This document shows, piece by piece, positions 17,925-27,423 of a DNA stretch of 63,520 bases. The translations under genes were made by a program, and so were the position numbers. A model generated the notes under the pieces. That model saw nothing but the letters and a program-made list of their open reading frames with translations. It was not told the origin of the DNA and searched no databases. Within the stretch, counting starts at the first letter, position 1; every line of letters starts with the position of its first letter. Origin of the DNA: Halovulum dunhuangense (GTDB taxonomy: Bacteria > Pseudomonadota > Alphaproteobacteria > Rhodobacterales > Rhodobacteraceae); contig NZ_JABFBC010000005.1 in assembly GCF_013093415.1 (NCBI RefSeq), forward strand, positions 1-63,520, in the 5' to 3' direction.

Positions 17925-19435
17925 TGTCTGCCAAGGCAAAACTCGCCCTCGCCTTCGCCCTGACCGCGACCGCGGGCATGGTGCAGGCCGCCGATCTGCG
18001 GATCGGCCTGCAGGAGGACCCCGACGTCCTCGATCCCGACCAGTCGCGGACCTTCGTCGGCCGGATCGTCTATGCCTCGCTCTGCGACAAGCTGTTCGAC
18101 ATCTCGCCCGACCTGGAGATCATCCCGATGCTGGCGACCGAGTGGAGCTGGTCGGACGACGGCACCGAACTGACCATGTCGCTGCGCGAGGGCGTCACCT
18201 TCCATGACGGCGAGCCGTTCAACGCCGAAGCCGTCGTCTACAACATCAACCGCAGCCAGACCCTCGAGGAAAGCCGCCGCAAGTCCGAGATCGCCTCGAT
18301 CACCGGGGTCGAGGCGCTGGACGACATGACCGTGAAGATCACCGTCGGCGCGCCGGACGCCACGCTGATCGCCCAGCTTGCCGACCGCGCGGGCATGATG
18401 CTTTCGCCCAAGGCCGCCGAAGAGGCCGGCGCCGATCTGGGCCTGAACCCGGTCTGCTCGGGCCCGTTCAAGTTCGTCGAGCGGATCCAGCAGGACCGCA
18501 TCGTGCTCGAGAAGTTCGCCGAGTACTACAATGCCGACGCGATCAACTTCGACACGGTGACCTTCCTGCCGATCCCCGACACCACCGTGCGGCTTGCGAA
18601 CCTGCGCTCGGGCGATATCGACATGCTCGAGCGGCTGGCCGCGACCGACGTGGCCTCGGTGCGGGGCGACAGCGGCCTCAAGCTCGAAAGCGCCACCTCG
18701 ATCGGCTACCAGGGCATCACGATCAACGTCGGCAATGGCGAGCGGGCGAACAACCCGCTGGGGCTGGACAGCCGCGTGCGCAAGGCGCTGTCGCTGTCGA
18801 TCGACCGCGAGGCGCTGAACCAGGTCGTCTTCGAGGGCGCCTTCACGCCGGGCAACCAGCATGTCCCGCCGAACTCGCCCTGGTATGACGACCGCTTCCC
18901 GGTCGAGGCGCGCGACATCGAGGCGGCAAAGGCGCTGCTGGCCGAGGCCGGCTATGCCGACGGCGTCACCATCGAGATGCAGACCGCGAACAACCCGGTG
19001 CAGACCCAGGTCGTGCAGGTGATCCAGGCCATGGCCGCCGAGGCGGGCATCACCATCGAGATCGCCGCGAAGGAATTCGCGACCATGCTGTCCGAGCAGA
19101 CCGCCGGCAACTACACCTCGACCCAGGTCGGCTGGTCAGGCCGTGTCGATCCGGACGGCAACATCCACCAGTTCGTCACCACCGGCGGCGGCCTGAACGA
19201 TGCCAAGTACTCGAACCCGGAAGTGGACCGGCTGCTGAACGAGGCCCGCGCGTCGAACGACACCGCGGTGCGCAAGCAGGCCTATGAAGCCGCGACCGAG
19301 ATCCTGATGACGGATCTGCCGCTGGTCTATCTCTACCACCCGGCCTGGATCTGGGCGCTCGACGCCTCGGTCGAGGGGTTCGTGCCCTATCCCGACGGCA
19401 TGATCCGCCTGCAAGGCGTTTCGATGACCGAGTAA
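17924..19435 (+). CDS. Extracellular solute-binding protein family 5 (peptide/glutathione-type)
   Basis: A 503-residue periplasmic protein with a signal peptide (MSAKAKLALAFALTATAGMVQA|AD). Family 5 landmarks are LREGVTFHDGEPFNAEAVVYNINR at about residues 87-110 and VRKALSLSIDREALNQVVFEGAFTPGNQ. It binds the imported peptide-like ligand. The adjoining gamma-glutamyltransferase makes gamma-glutamyl compounds such as glutathione the leading guess. It starts at ATG 17924 overlapping dppF; the longer open frame upstream is dppF in another frame. Confidence 0.94.
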
Positions 19436-19442
19436 GAGCCAA

Positions 19443-19473
19443 GCCCGGGCCCGGCCCTGCGCCGGACCCGGGC
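19443..19473 (+). terminator. Hairpin between binding protein and permeases
   Basis: GCCCGGGCCCGG (19443-19454) can pair with CCGGACCCGGGC (19462-19473) with one wobble and a seven-base loop, followed by CTTTCCC. In ABC operons such hairpins lower permease expression relative to the binding protein, and that is the likely role. Confidence 0.6.
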
Positions 19474-19495
19474 CTTTCCCTGAAGGAGCCTTGCC

Positions 19496-20440
19496 ATGCT
19501 TGCCTTTCTGGGCCGCCGGGTCCTGATCGCGATACCCACGATCATCCTGATCTCGATCTTCGTCTTCGGGCTGCAACACCTGCTGCCCGGCGATCCGGTG
19601 CTGGCCATGGCCGGGGAGGAACGCGACCCCGCCGTGCTTGAGGCGCTGCGCGAGAAATACCGCCTGAACGACCCGATCCCGGTGCAGTACGCGACCTGGA
19701 TCGGCAACGCGATGCAGGGCGACCTGGGCACCTCTCTCAGGACGCGCCAGCCGGTGCTGGAACTGATCGGGGAAAAGCTGCCCGTCACGATCCAGCTGGC
19801 CGTGATGGCGCTGCTGATGGCCATGCTGATCGGAATTCCCGCCGGCGTGATCTCGGCCTACAAGAAGGGCACCTGGATCGACTGGGTGGCGAATGTCACC
19901 GCACTTTCAGGGCTTTCCGTGCCGAACTTCTGGCTGGGCATCATGCTGATCCTGCTGGTGTCGGTCAAACTCGGCTGGCTTCCCGCCTCGGGCTACAGCC
20001 CCTTCATGGACGACCCCTTAACCTCGATCCGCAACATGCTGATGCCCGCCTTCGTGCTGGGCACCGGGCTTGCGGGCACGCTGATGCGGCATACCCGGTC
20101 CGCCATGCTGGGCGTGCTGCGATCCGACTATGTCCGCACCGCCCGCGCCAAGGGGCTGGCGGAACGCACGGTGCTGGTCAAGCACGCGCTCAGGAACGCG
20201 CTGGTGCCGATCGTGACGATCATCTCGCTGCTGTTCGGCGAGTTGCTGGCCGGCGCGGTGCTGACCGAGCAGATCTTCACCATCCCCGGCTTCGGCAAGC
20301 TGGTGGTGGATGCGGTGTTCAACCGCGACTATGCCGTGGTGCAGGGGATCGTCCTTTGCACCGGGATCGCCTTCATCTTCATGAACATCTTCGCCGACGC
20401 GGCCTACCGTGTCCTCAACCCGCGGATGAGGGACCAATGA
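19496..20440 (+). CDS. Peptide ABC transporter permease (DppB type)
   Basis: A 314-residue, six-helix permease. The N-terminal helix and IFVFGLQHLLPGDPV are typical of the DppB/GsiC family. The EAA loop is seen in RTARAKGLAERTVLVKHALRNALVPIVTII. It pairs with the DppC-type protein, whose start it overlaps by four bases, and it is energised by the two ATPases upstream. Confidence 0.95.
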   Translation: MLAFLGRRVLIAIPTIILISIFVFGLQHLLPGDPVLAMAGEERDPAVLEALREKYRLNDPIPVQYATWIGNAMQGDLGTSLRTRQPVLELIGEKLPVTIQLAVMALLMAMLIGIPAGVISAYKKGTWIDWVANVTALSGLSVPNFWLGIMLILLVSVKLGWLPASGYSPFMDDPLTSIRNMLMPAFVLGTGLAGTLMRHTRSAMLGVLRSDYVRTARAKGLAERTVLVKHALRNALVPIVTIISLLFGELLAGAVLTEQIFTIPGFGKLVVDAVFNRDYAVVQGIVLCTGIAFIFMNIFADAAYRVLNPRMRDQ

Positions 20441-21315
20441 GCATCGCCGAGATCGACACCCGCGCCGACGCCGTTCCGCCGAAATCCGGCAGCCGCGCCT
20501 GGCGCAAGCTGAAATCCAGCCCTTCGGCGCTGTTCGGCGGGGTCCTTGTCCTGTTCTTCGTGACGGTGGCGCTGCTGGCGCCGCTGCTGCCGATCCCCGA
20601 TCCGGCCGCGACCGACTGGGCGGCGGTGCGCAAGGCGCCGACGGCCGCGCATCCCTTCGGCACCGACGAGATCGGGCGCGACGTGCTTTCGCGCATGATC
20701 TGGGGGGCGCAGGCCTCGCTGCTGGCGGGCGTCGTGTCGGTCGCCATCGCGGTCGCGATCGGCGTGCCGCTGGGCGTTCTGGCGGGCTATCGCCGGGGCT
20801 GGACCGATGCCGCGATCAGCCGCGTGACCGAGGCGCTGCTGGCCGCCCCCTTCCTGATCCTGGCCATCGCGCTGGCGGCCTTTCTCGGCCCGTCGCTGAG
20901 CAATGCCATGATCGCCATCGGCCTGTCGGCCATGCCCATCTTCATCCGGCTGGCGCGTGCCCAGACCATGAGCGTGCTGACCGAGGATTACGTCGAAAGC
21001 GCCCGCGCCATCGGGCTGGGGCACCTGCCGCTCGTGTGGCGCTACGTCCTGCCCAACATCTTTCCGCCGATCATGGTGCAGGCCACGCTGACCATCGCCA
21101 CCGCGATCATCGCGGAAGCCTCGCTCAGCTTTCTGGGCCTCGGCCAGCAGCCGCCCGCGCCAAGCTGGGGCTCTATGCTGAACACGGCCAAGAACTTCCT
21201 CGAACAGGCGCCCTGGATGGCGCTTTATCCCGGCATCGCGATCTTTCTGGTGGTGCTGGGGTTCAACCTGCTGGGGGACGGGCTGCGCGACGCGCTTGAC
21301 CCGCGCGACACCTGA
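20437..21315 (+). CDS. Peptide ABC transporter permease (DppC type)
   Basis: A 292-residue permease. It has the PFGTDEIGRDVLSRMIWGAQASLLAG segment characteristic of DppC/GsiD, and the EAA loop ESARAIGLGHLPLVWRYVLPNIFPPIMVQ. An N-terminal hydrophilic stretch of about 25 residues precedes the first helix. Start ATG 20437 overlaps dppB; the open frame further upstream is dppB shadow. It completes the importer. Confidence 0.95.
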   Translation: MSIAEIDTRADAVPPKSGSRAWRKLKSSPSALFGGVLVLFFVTVALLAPLLPIPDPAATDWAAVRKAPTAAHPFGTDEIGRDVLSRMIWGAQASLLAGVVSVAIAVAIGVPLGVLAGYRRGWTDAAISRVTEALLAAPFLILAIALAAFLGPSLSNAMIAIGLSAMPIFIRLARAQTMSVLTEDYVESARAIGLGHLPLVWRYVLPNIFPPIMVQATLTIATAIIAEASLSFLGLGQQPPAPSWGSMLNTAKNFLEQAPWMALYPGIAIFLVVLGFNLLGDGLRDALDPRDT

Positions 21316-21378
21316 CGCCTTCAACCACGGATCCGACCTGTGCCAAGGACAGGCAATAACGACAAAGGAAACGCCCGC

Positions 21379-23172
21379 ATGAGCTTTACCACCAGACCCG
21401 AGATCCAGGGCACCTTCGGTGTCGTCGCCTCGACCCACTGGATCGCATCGGCCGTCGGCATGAGCATCCTGGAAAAGGGCGGCAACGCCTTCGACGCCGC
21501 CGCCGCCATGGGCTTCGTGCTGCATATCGTAGAGCCGCACCTGAACGGCCCGCTGGGCGACATGCCCATGCTGATCCAGCTGGCGGGCGAGGAAACGCCG
21601 CGCGTGATCTGCGGGCAGGGCGTGGCGCCGAAGGGCGCGACCATCGCCCATTACCGCGCCGAGGGGCTGGACCTGATCCCCGGCTCTGGCCTGCTGGCCA
21701 CCGTGACGCCCGGCGCCTTCGACGCCTGGATGCTGTCGATCCGCGATCACGGCCGGCTGAAGCTGCGCGACGTGCTGGAGCCCGCGATCTACTACGCGCG
21801 CCACGGCCACCCGATGCTGCCGCGGGTCGCCAACACCATCGCCGGCATCGCCGATTTCTTCAAGGAAGAGTGGCCCACCTCGGCCGAGACCTGGCTGCCG
21901 GGCGGCAACGCCCCGGCCGCGCAGAGCCTGTTCAAGAACCCCGCGCTGGCCGACACCTGGGAACGGCTTCTGTCCGAGGCCGAGGCCGCGGGCGATGCCC
22001 GCGAGGTGCAGATCCAGGCCGCGCGGCGCGCCTTCTCGCAGGGCTTCATCGCCGAGGCGATCGACGACTACCTCAAGGATGCCTGCGTGATGGATGCCGC
22101 CGGCGGCCGTCGCAAGGGCGTGCTGAGCGGGCAGGACATGGCCGAATGGGAAGCCACCTACGAGCAGCCGCTCTCGGTCGACTACCACGGCTGGACGGTC
22201 TGGAAATGCGGGGTCTGGACCCAAGGGCCGGCGCTTCTGCAGGCGCTGCGCATCCTCGAGGGGACCGACATCGTCGACATCGACAGCCGCAGCGCCGAGT
22301 TCGTGCACCGCGTGACCGAGACGATCAAGCTTTCCATGGCCGACCGCGAGGCCTATTACGGCGACCCCGACTTCGCCGAGATCCCGGTCGAAACGCTGCT
22401 CTCGCGCGAATACGCCGCGACCCGCCGCGCGCTTCTGGGTGACACCGCCTCGCTGGAACAGCGGCCGGGGCGCATCGCCGGGTTCGAGGCGCAGGCCGAT
22501 GCCGCCGTCGCCCGCGCGGCCCGCAAGCTGGAGGCCGGGCCGGGCGCCGGGGCAGGAGAGCCGACCATGGCCCACCTGACCGAACGCCGGGGCGACACGG
22601 TGCATATCGACGTGATCGACCGCTGGGGCAACATGGTCTCCTGCACGCCCTCGGGCGGGTGGCTGCAATCCTCGCCGGTCATTCCGGGGCTCGGCATGCC
22701 GCTCAACAGCCGGGCGCAGATGTTCTGGCTGGACGAAGGGCTGCCCACCTCGCTGGCGCCGGGCCGGCGGCCGCGCACCACTCTCACGCCCTCGATGGCG
22801 TCCTGGCAGGGGGTGCCGACCATGGCCTTCGGCACGCCGGGCGGCGACCAGCAGGACCAGTGGCAGCTGATGCTGTTCCTGCGGCTCGCGCACAGCCAGA
22901 TGAACCTGCAGGAAGCAATCGACGCGCCCTTGTTCCACACCGCGCATTTCCAGGCCTCGTTCTATCCGCGCGGCACGAAGCCCGGCCACCTGATGATCGA
23001 GCCGTCCTTCGGCGAGGGGGTGATCGACGACCTGCGCGGCCGCGGCCATGCGGTCGAGGTGGCCGAGCCCTGGACCGTGGGCCGCCTGACCGCCGCCAAG
23101 CGCGAGGCGAACGGGCTGCTGCGCGCGGCGGCGACGCCGCGGCTGATGCAGGCCTATGCGATCGGACGCTGA
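21379..23172 (+). CDS. ggt: Gamma-glutamyltransferase / glutathione hydrolase family
   Basis: A 597-residue Ntn-hydrolase precursor. The predicted self-processing threonine that becomes the small-subunit N-terminus is in GDTVHIDVIDRWGNMVSCTPSGGW (about residue 406). This is followed by the oxyanion/substrate region and PRTTLTPSM. It would transfer or hydrolyse gamma-glutamyl groups. No clear signal peptide is seen at the chosen start (MSFTTRPEIQGTFG), so the enzyme is probably cytoplasmic and acts on imported ligand. This differs from the periplasmic E. coli enzyme. The start ATG 21379 follows AAAGGAAACG. Confidence 0.92.
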   Translation: MSFTTRPEIQGTFGVVASTHWIASAVGMSILEKGGNAFDAAAAMGFVLHIVEPHLNGPLGDMPMLIQLAGEETPRVICGQGVAPKGATIAHYRAEGLDLIPGSGLLATVTPGAFDAWMLSIRDHGRLKLRDVLEPAIYYARHGHPMLPRVANTIAGIADFFKEEWPTSAETWLPGGNAPAAQSLFKNPALADTWERLLSEAEAAGDAREVQIQAARRAFSQGFIAEAIDDYLKDACVMDAAGGRRKGVLSGQDMAEWEATYEQPLSVDYHGWTVWKCGVWTQGPALLQALRILEGTDIVDIDSRSAEFVHRVTETIKLSMADREAYYGDPDFAEIPVETLLSREYAATRRALLGDTASLEQRPGRIAGFEAQADAAVARAARKLEAGPGAGAGEPTMAHLTERRGDTVHIDVIDRWGNMVSCTPSGGWLQSSPVIPGLGMPLNSRAQMFWLDEGLPTSLAPGRRPRTTLTPSMASWQGVPTMAFGTPGGDQQDQWQLMLFLRLAHSQMNLQEAIDAPLFHTAHFQASFYPRGTKPGHLMIEPSFGEGVIDDLRGRGHAVEVAEPWTVGRLTAAKREANGLLRAAATPRLMQAYAIGR

Positions 23173-23181
23173 GGGGAAGCC

Positions 23182-23931
23182 ATGACCTATTCCATCGTCG
23201 CCCGCGACGCGGAAACCGGGCAGTACGGCGTTGCCGTCGCCAGCCGCTTCTTCGCCACCGGCGCGCTTGTCCCGCATGTGCGGGGCGGGCGCTGCGCGGT
23301 GGCGACGCAGGCCTTCGTCAGCCCCATCTGGGGCATCGAGGCCGCCGATCGCCTGGGCGCGGGCAAGAATGCGCCCATGGTGCTGGCCGACCTTGTCGCC
23401 CGCGATGGCGGCCAGGCGATCCGGCAGATCCACATGATCGACGCCCACGGCGTGGTGGCCGCCCATACGGGTACGGACTGCGTGGACTGGTGCGGCCATG
23501 TCGCGGCCGACGGCGTGTCGGTGGCGGGCAACATGCTGGCCGGCGCCGCGGTGATCGAGCAGACGCTGGCCGCCTATCTCGCGCATCTGCACCTGCCCTT
23601 CGCCGAGCGGCTGATGACCGCGATGGAGGCGGGGGAGGCCGCGGGCGGCGACAAGCGCGGCCGCCAGTCGGCGGCGCTGCGCATCCACCGGACCGAGGAT
23701 TACCCCTGGCTCGACCTGCGCGCGGACGACCATCCCGACCCGCTGGCCGAGTTGCGCCGCCTGCATGACGTGGCGCAGGAACGCTATCTGTGGGTTGCGG
23801 ACGCGATGCCGACGAAGGACAACTTCTCGGGCACGACCGACCGCGGACCCATCGACGCGGCGATCGCGGCCGAGGAGGCGCGGCGCAAGGCCGAAGGCCG
23901 GACCAGCCGGTCCTTCGCCACGCCGCTTTGA
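23182..23931 (+). CDS. DUF1028 (Ntn-hydrolase-like) protein
   Basis: A 249-residue protein beginning MTYSIVARDAETGQYGVAVASRFFATG, the family hallmark. A GNMLAG segment follows near residue 116. DUF1028 proteins have an Ntn-hydrolase-like fold and often occur beside gamma-glutamyltransferases or peptide transporters. They are suspected peptidases or amidases, but the reaction is not settled. It starts nine bases after ggt, so the two are translated together, which strengthens the idea that both act on the imported peptide. Confidence 0.9.
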   Translation: MTYSIVARDAETGQYGVAVASRFFATGALVPHVRGGRCAVATQAFVSPIWGIEAADRLGAGKNAPMVLADLVARDGGQAIRQIHMIDAHGVVAAHTGTDCVDWCGHVAADGVSVAGNMLAGAAVIEQTLAAYLAHLHLPFAERLMTAMEAGEAAGGDKRGRQSAALRIHRTEDYPWLDLRADDHPDPLAELRRLHDVAQERYLWVADAMPTKDNFSGTTDRGPIDAAIAAEEARRKAEGRTSRSFATPL

Positions 23932-23954
23932 AGACTGACCTGGGGAGAATGCCG

Positions 23955-24929
23955 ATGGCACGCAGCATCGTGATCGACGAATCCGGCGGACCGGAAAAGC
24001 TGAAACTGGTGGACCTGCCCGTGGGCGAACCCGGCCCGGGCGAAATCCGCATCCGCCACAAGGCCTGCGGGCTGAACTACATCGACGTCTATTTCCGCAC
24101 CGGGCTTTACCCGGCCAAGCTTCCGCACGGGCTGGGCATGGAAGGCGCGGGCATCGTGGAAGCGGTGGGCGAGGGCGTCACGCACCTGAAGCCCGGCGAC
24201 CGCGCCGCCTATGCCTCGCAGCCGCCCGGCGCCTATTGCGAGGCGCGCGTCATGCCCGCGGCCCAGGTCTGCCCGCTGCCCGATGCCGTGTCCTTCGAGG
24301 ATGCGGCCGCGATGATGCTGAAGGGGCTGACGGTCGAATACCTGTTCCACCGCACCGTGCCCCTGAAAAAGGGCGACACCGTCCTGTTCCACGCGGCCGC
24401 GGGCGGCGTGGGCCTGATCGCCTGCCAGTGGGCGCGCTCGGAAGGGATCACGCTGATCGGCACCGCAGGGTCCGACGAGAAGTGCAAGCTGGCCCTGGAA
24501 CATGGCGCGACGCACTGCATCAACTACCGCGACGGCGATTTCGTGGCCAGGGTGCGCGAACTGACCGGCGGGCGCGGGGTGGACGTGGTGATGGACGGGG
24601 TCGGCAAGGACACGTTCGGCGCCTCGCTCGACTGTCTGCGCCCGGTGGGGATGATGATTTCCTTCGGCAACGCCTCGGGCCCGGTGCCGCCCGTCAACCT
24701 GCTGGACCTGGCGGCCAAGGGCTCGCTTCAGCTGACCCGCACGACCGTGTTCACCCATATCGGCCGGCACGAGACCTGCCAGGCGATGGCGCGGCACCTG
24801 TTCGAGAAGATGGCCTCGGGCGCGGTCAAGGCCCAGATCGGCCAGCGTTTCGCGCTGGAAGATGCGGCCCAGGCGCACCGCGCGCTGGAGGGGCGCGAGA
24901 CTTCCGGTTCCACGATCCTGCTGCCGTGA
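23955..24929 (+). CDS. qor: NADPH:quinone oxidoreductase (zeta-crystallin-like, MDR family)
   Basis: A 324-residue zinc-free medium-chain oxidoreductase. The N-terminal substrate domain carries GLNYIDVYFRTGLY and GMEGAGIVEAVGEGV. The NADPH-binding AAAGGVGLIACQWA follows at about residues 145-158. It catalyses one-electron quinone reduction or enal reduction. Start ATG 23955 has GGGGAG seven bases upstream; ATG 23949 is too close to it. It is the last gene of the peptide operon, before a strong bidirectional hairpin. Confidence 0.92.
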   Translation: MARSIVIDESGGPEKLKLVDLPVGEPGPGEIRIRHKACGLNYIDVYFRTGLYPAKLPHGLGMEGAGIVEAVGEGVTHLKPGDRAAYASQPPGAYCEARVMPAAQVCPLPDAVSFEDAAAMMLKGLTVEYLFHRTVPLKKGDTVLFHAAAGGVGLIACQWARSEGITLIGTAGSDEKCKLALEHGATHCINYRDGDFVARVRELTGGRGVDVVMDGVGKDTFGASLDCLRPVGMMISFGNASGPVPPVNLLDLAAKGSLQLTRTTVFTHIGRHETCQAMARHLFEKMASGAVKAQIGQRFALEDAAQAHRALEGRETSGSTILLP

Positions 24930-24936
24930 CGATCCT

Positions 24937-24959
24937 GCCCCCGGCGCCCTGCCGGGGGC
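24937..24959. terminator. Bidirectional terminator hairpin between convergent genes
   Basis: GCCCCCGGC (24937-24945) and GCCGGGGGC (24951-24959) form a perfect nine-base stem with a GCCCT loop. It lies in the 37-base gap between convergent qor and the mannose-1-phosphate guanylyltransferase gene, as expected for a shared terminator, although T-runs are short. Confidence 0.7.
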
Positions 24960-24966
24960 ATCCGCC

Positions 24967-26400
24967 CTATCCCCGCGCGTAGACATCCTCGTATCGGGTG
25001 ATGTCGTCCTCGCCCAGGTAGGCGCCGGTCTGCACCTCGATCAGTTCCAGGTCCAGCTTGCCGGGGTTTTCCAGCCGGTGCTTCTCGCCCAGCGGGATAT
25101 GGACCGACTCCCCCTCGGCCACCAGGCGCGTGGTCGCGCCGATGGTGACCTTGGCGGTGCCACGCACCACGATCCAGTGTTCGGACCGGTGCATGTGGCT
25201 TTGCAGGCTGAGCGCCGCGCCGGGATGCACGAAGATGCGCTTGACCTGGAAGCGGGGGCCGAGCGCCAGGCTCTCGAACCAGCCCCAGGGGCGGTGATCG
25301 ACGGGCAGCTGCGTCGCCTGCCGCGCGCCGCGGGCCTTCAGCGCGGCGACCGCCTCCTTCGCCTCCTGCGCGCGGGAAATGTCGGCCACCAGCACGGCGT
25401 CGGGCATGGCGATGGCGATCAGGTTCTCGACCCCGATGCCCACCAGCGTCTGCGCGCCGGACTCGGCCCTGAGCAGGCTGTCGCGGCAATCCATCGCGGT
25501 CACGTCGCCCGAAGTGACGACCCCGGCGGCATCCTGCGCGCCCTCGCGCCAGATCGCCTGCCAGTCGCCCAGGTCCGACCAGCCGCCCGAAAGCGGAACC
25601 ACGCTCAGGTTGTCCGCCCGTTCCATCACCGCGAAGTCGATCGAGATGTCGCGCGCCCCGGCCCAGCCCTCGGGGTCCAGCCGCAGGAAGCCCAGATCGG
25701 GCCGGGCCCCATCCACCGCGTGGCGCACCGGGTCGATCAGGTCGGGGGCATGCGCCGCAAAGGCGGCCAGGATGTTGCGCACGGAGAACAGGAAAATGCC
25801 CGCGTTCCACAGGTAGCCGCCTTCGGCCAGCATCGCCTCGGCGGTGGCGCGGTCGGGCTTTTCCACGAAGCCCGCCAGCGGCTGCACGCCCGGGGCGATG
25901 GCGCCGCGCGCGCCCAGCCGCAGATAGCCGTAGCCGGTCTCGGGCCGGTCGGGCACCACGCCGAAGGTGACGATCCGCCCCGCGCGCGCCGCTTCGGCCC
26001 CGGCTTCAAGCGCCGCGCGAAACGCGTCGGCGTCGCGCAGCACATGGTCCGAGGGCGCGACCAGCATCAGCGCATCGGGGGCGGTCCGTTCCAGGTGAAG
26101 CGCCGCGGCCAGGATCGCGGGGGCGGTGTTGCGCCCGTCGGGTTCTATCAGGATGGCGCCTGGATCGACGCCGGCGGCGGCCAACTGCTCGGTCACGATG
26201 AAGCGGAAATCGGAATGGGTCAGCACCGTGGGTGCGGCCAGGCCCGGCCCCGACAGGCGTTTCGCGGTCTGCTGGAACAGCGTGTCCGGCCCGGTGAGCC
26301 GCGCGAACTGCTTGGGATAGCTCTTGCGCGAAAGTGGCCAGAGCCGCGTCCCCGATCCGCCGCACAGGATCACCGGGTGGATTGCGTCTTGCTCGGCCAT
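24967..26400 (-). CDS. manC: Mannose-1-phosphate guanylyltransferase / mannose-6-phosphate isomerase (type II)
   Basis: A 477-residue bifunctional-type enzyme. The nucleotidyltransferase domain opens with HPVILCGGSGTRLWPLSRKSYPKQF (residues 8-32). The cupin-type isomerase domain near the C-terminus has RPWGWFESLALGPRFQVKRIFVHPGAALSLQSHMHRSEHWIVVRGTAKV. It makes GDP-mannose for polysaccharide or glycoconjugate synthesis. Start ATG 26400 is preceded by AAGGAG; the open frame to 26808 beyond that is not coding-like. No other sugar-nucleotide or glycan genes are adjacent. Confidence 0.94.
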   Translation of the reverse strand: MAEQDAIHPVILCGGSGTRLWPLSRKSYPKQFARLTGPDTLFQQTAKRLSGPGLAAPTVLTHSDFRFIVTEQLAAAGVDPGAILIEPDGRNTAPAILAAALHLERTAPDALMLVAPSDHVLRDADAFRAALEAGAEAARAGRIVTFGVVPDRPETGYGYLRLGARGAIAPGVQPLAGFVEKPDRATAEAMLAEGGYLWNAGIFLFSVRNILAAFAAHAPDLIDPVRHAVDGARPDLGFLRLDPEGWAGARDISIDFAVMERADNLSVVPLSGGWSDLGDWQAIWREGAQDAAGVVTSGDVTAMDCRDSLLRAESGAQTLVGIGVENLIAIAMPDAVLVADISRAQEAKEAVAALKARGARQATQLPVDHRPWGWFESLALGPRFQVKRIFVHPGAALSLQSHMHRSEHWIVVRGTAKVTIGATTRLVAEGESVHIPLGEKHRLENPGKLDLELIEVQTGAYLGEDDITRYEDVYARG

Positions 26401-26590
26401 CACTGCTCCTTCGCGGCTTCGGGTCATTGGCCAGAGATAGCGGGTCTGGCGGCCGTTCCAAGCATTTGAGCGGGCGCGGCGGCGCTTGTCCACCCGGCAC
26501 GCGTCCGCCTCGATTGATGCGCGGCGTGGTTTAGAAAGCGTGAACGCCGCGGGGCCGGGGGTGATCGCCACGTCGCGGATCGGCAGGAAC

Positions 26591-26619
26591 TTGACATAAC
26601 GACATGGCGCAATTACACC
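26591..26619 (+). promoter_or_regulatory. Promoter immediately upstream of the MerR-like gene
   Basis: A perfect TTGACA (26591-26596) is followed after 17 bases by TACACC (26614-26619). Transcription would start at or within a base or two of the ATG at 26626, and no Shine-Dalgarno precedes that ATG, so the message may be leaderless. Confidence 0.5.
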
Positions 26620-26625
26620 GTCCAC

Positions 26626-27423
26626 ATGATGGAACAGCGCCTCACACTCGAAGAGATCAGCGAACGCACCGGGGTAGAGCGGCGGACCCTGCGGTCCTGG
26701 GTGGCCGAGGGGTTGCTGGCGGGGCCGTTCAAGCCCGGGCGCGGCGCGACATATCCCGAGGGCAATGTCGAGCGCGCGCTTGCCGTGCGCGCCCTGAAGG
26801 AGATCCACGGGCAGTCCTTCGCCGAGATCCGCAAGCGGCTGATGCTGGCGGGGGAGGATGAGATCCGGCGCTGGGCGGCAGAGGCGCAGTCGGTTTCGCC
26901 GAAACTGTCGCCGGTCGGCGACTACCTGCGCCGGGTGCGGGAAAAAGGCGCGCCGCCGCCCCCTCCGGCCAGCATGTCGGCCCCGATGTCGTTCGAGCGA
27001 GACGACCTTGACGAGGGTGCGCCGCCGCGCCGTTCGGCCGGCATTCCCGCCTCGAAGGCCGTCGGGGAAGAGGCACGGGCCGAAAGGGAGCTTCGCAGCC
27101 TCTACGAGCGCCTTGCGGAAACCGGCCGGGAGGACAGATACCCGCCGAAATTCGCCAGGGTCGACGTAGCGAATGGCGCGCGCGGACCCGTCATTTCAGA
27201 CCTCGCCGGGATCGAGGCGCTGCTTGCGGTGCTGGGATCGGCGGGAAATGGCGCGCCCTCGCGCCGGGCGCGGGGGACGGAGTGGTTCGTCATTCCCGTC
27301 ACCCCCGATCTTCACCTGTCCGTGCGGGGCGACTTGTCCCCCCGCGAGCGGGCGATGCTGGAGCGTGTCGCGGACCTGATCCGCATGATCCTGTCAGGAG
27401 GACTTCAAGATGACGACCACTGA
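26626..27423 (+). CDS. MerR-like HTH protein with an unfamiliar C-terminal domain
   Basis: A 265-residue protein. Residues about 4-75 form a MerR-type winged helix (LTLEEISERTGVERRTLRSWVAEGLLAG, then NVERALAVRALKEIHGQSFAEIRKRL). A Pro/Ala-rich linker of about 90 residues follows, then a C-terminal domain (WFVIPVTPDLHLSVRGDLSPRERAMLERVADLIRMIL) that I do not recognise. MerR proteins usually have short coiled-coil effector regions, so this architecture is unusual. It overlaps the VWA gene by 14 bases, so they act together. No ribosome-binding site precedes the ATG. It could be the DNA-binding or autoregulatory arm of the pair. Confidence 0.75.
   Translation: MMEQRLTLEEISERTGVERRTLRSWVAEGLLAGPFKPGRGATYPEGNVERALAVRALKEIHGQSFAEIRKRLMLAGEDEIRRWAAEAQSVSPKLSPVGDYLRRVREKGAPPPPPASMSAPMSFERDDLDEGAPPRRSAGIPASKAVGEEARAERELRSLYERLAETGREDRYPPKFARVDVANGARGPVISDLAGIEALLAVLGSAGNGAPSRRARGTEWFVIPVTPDLHLSVRGDLSPRERAMLERVADLIRMILSGGLQDDDH

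Noticed and set aside
20404-23961. 1185-codon minus-strand open frame
   Set aside because: It lies antisense to well-recognised permease, gamma-glutamyltransferase and DUF1028 genes. Its translation is an Arg/Gly/His-rich low-complexity string, typical of a shadow frame in high-GC DNA.
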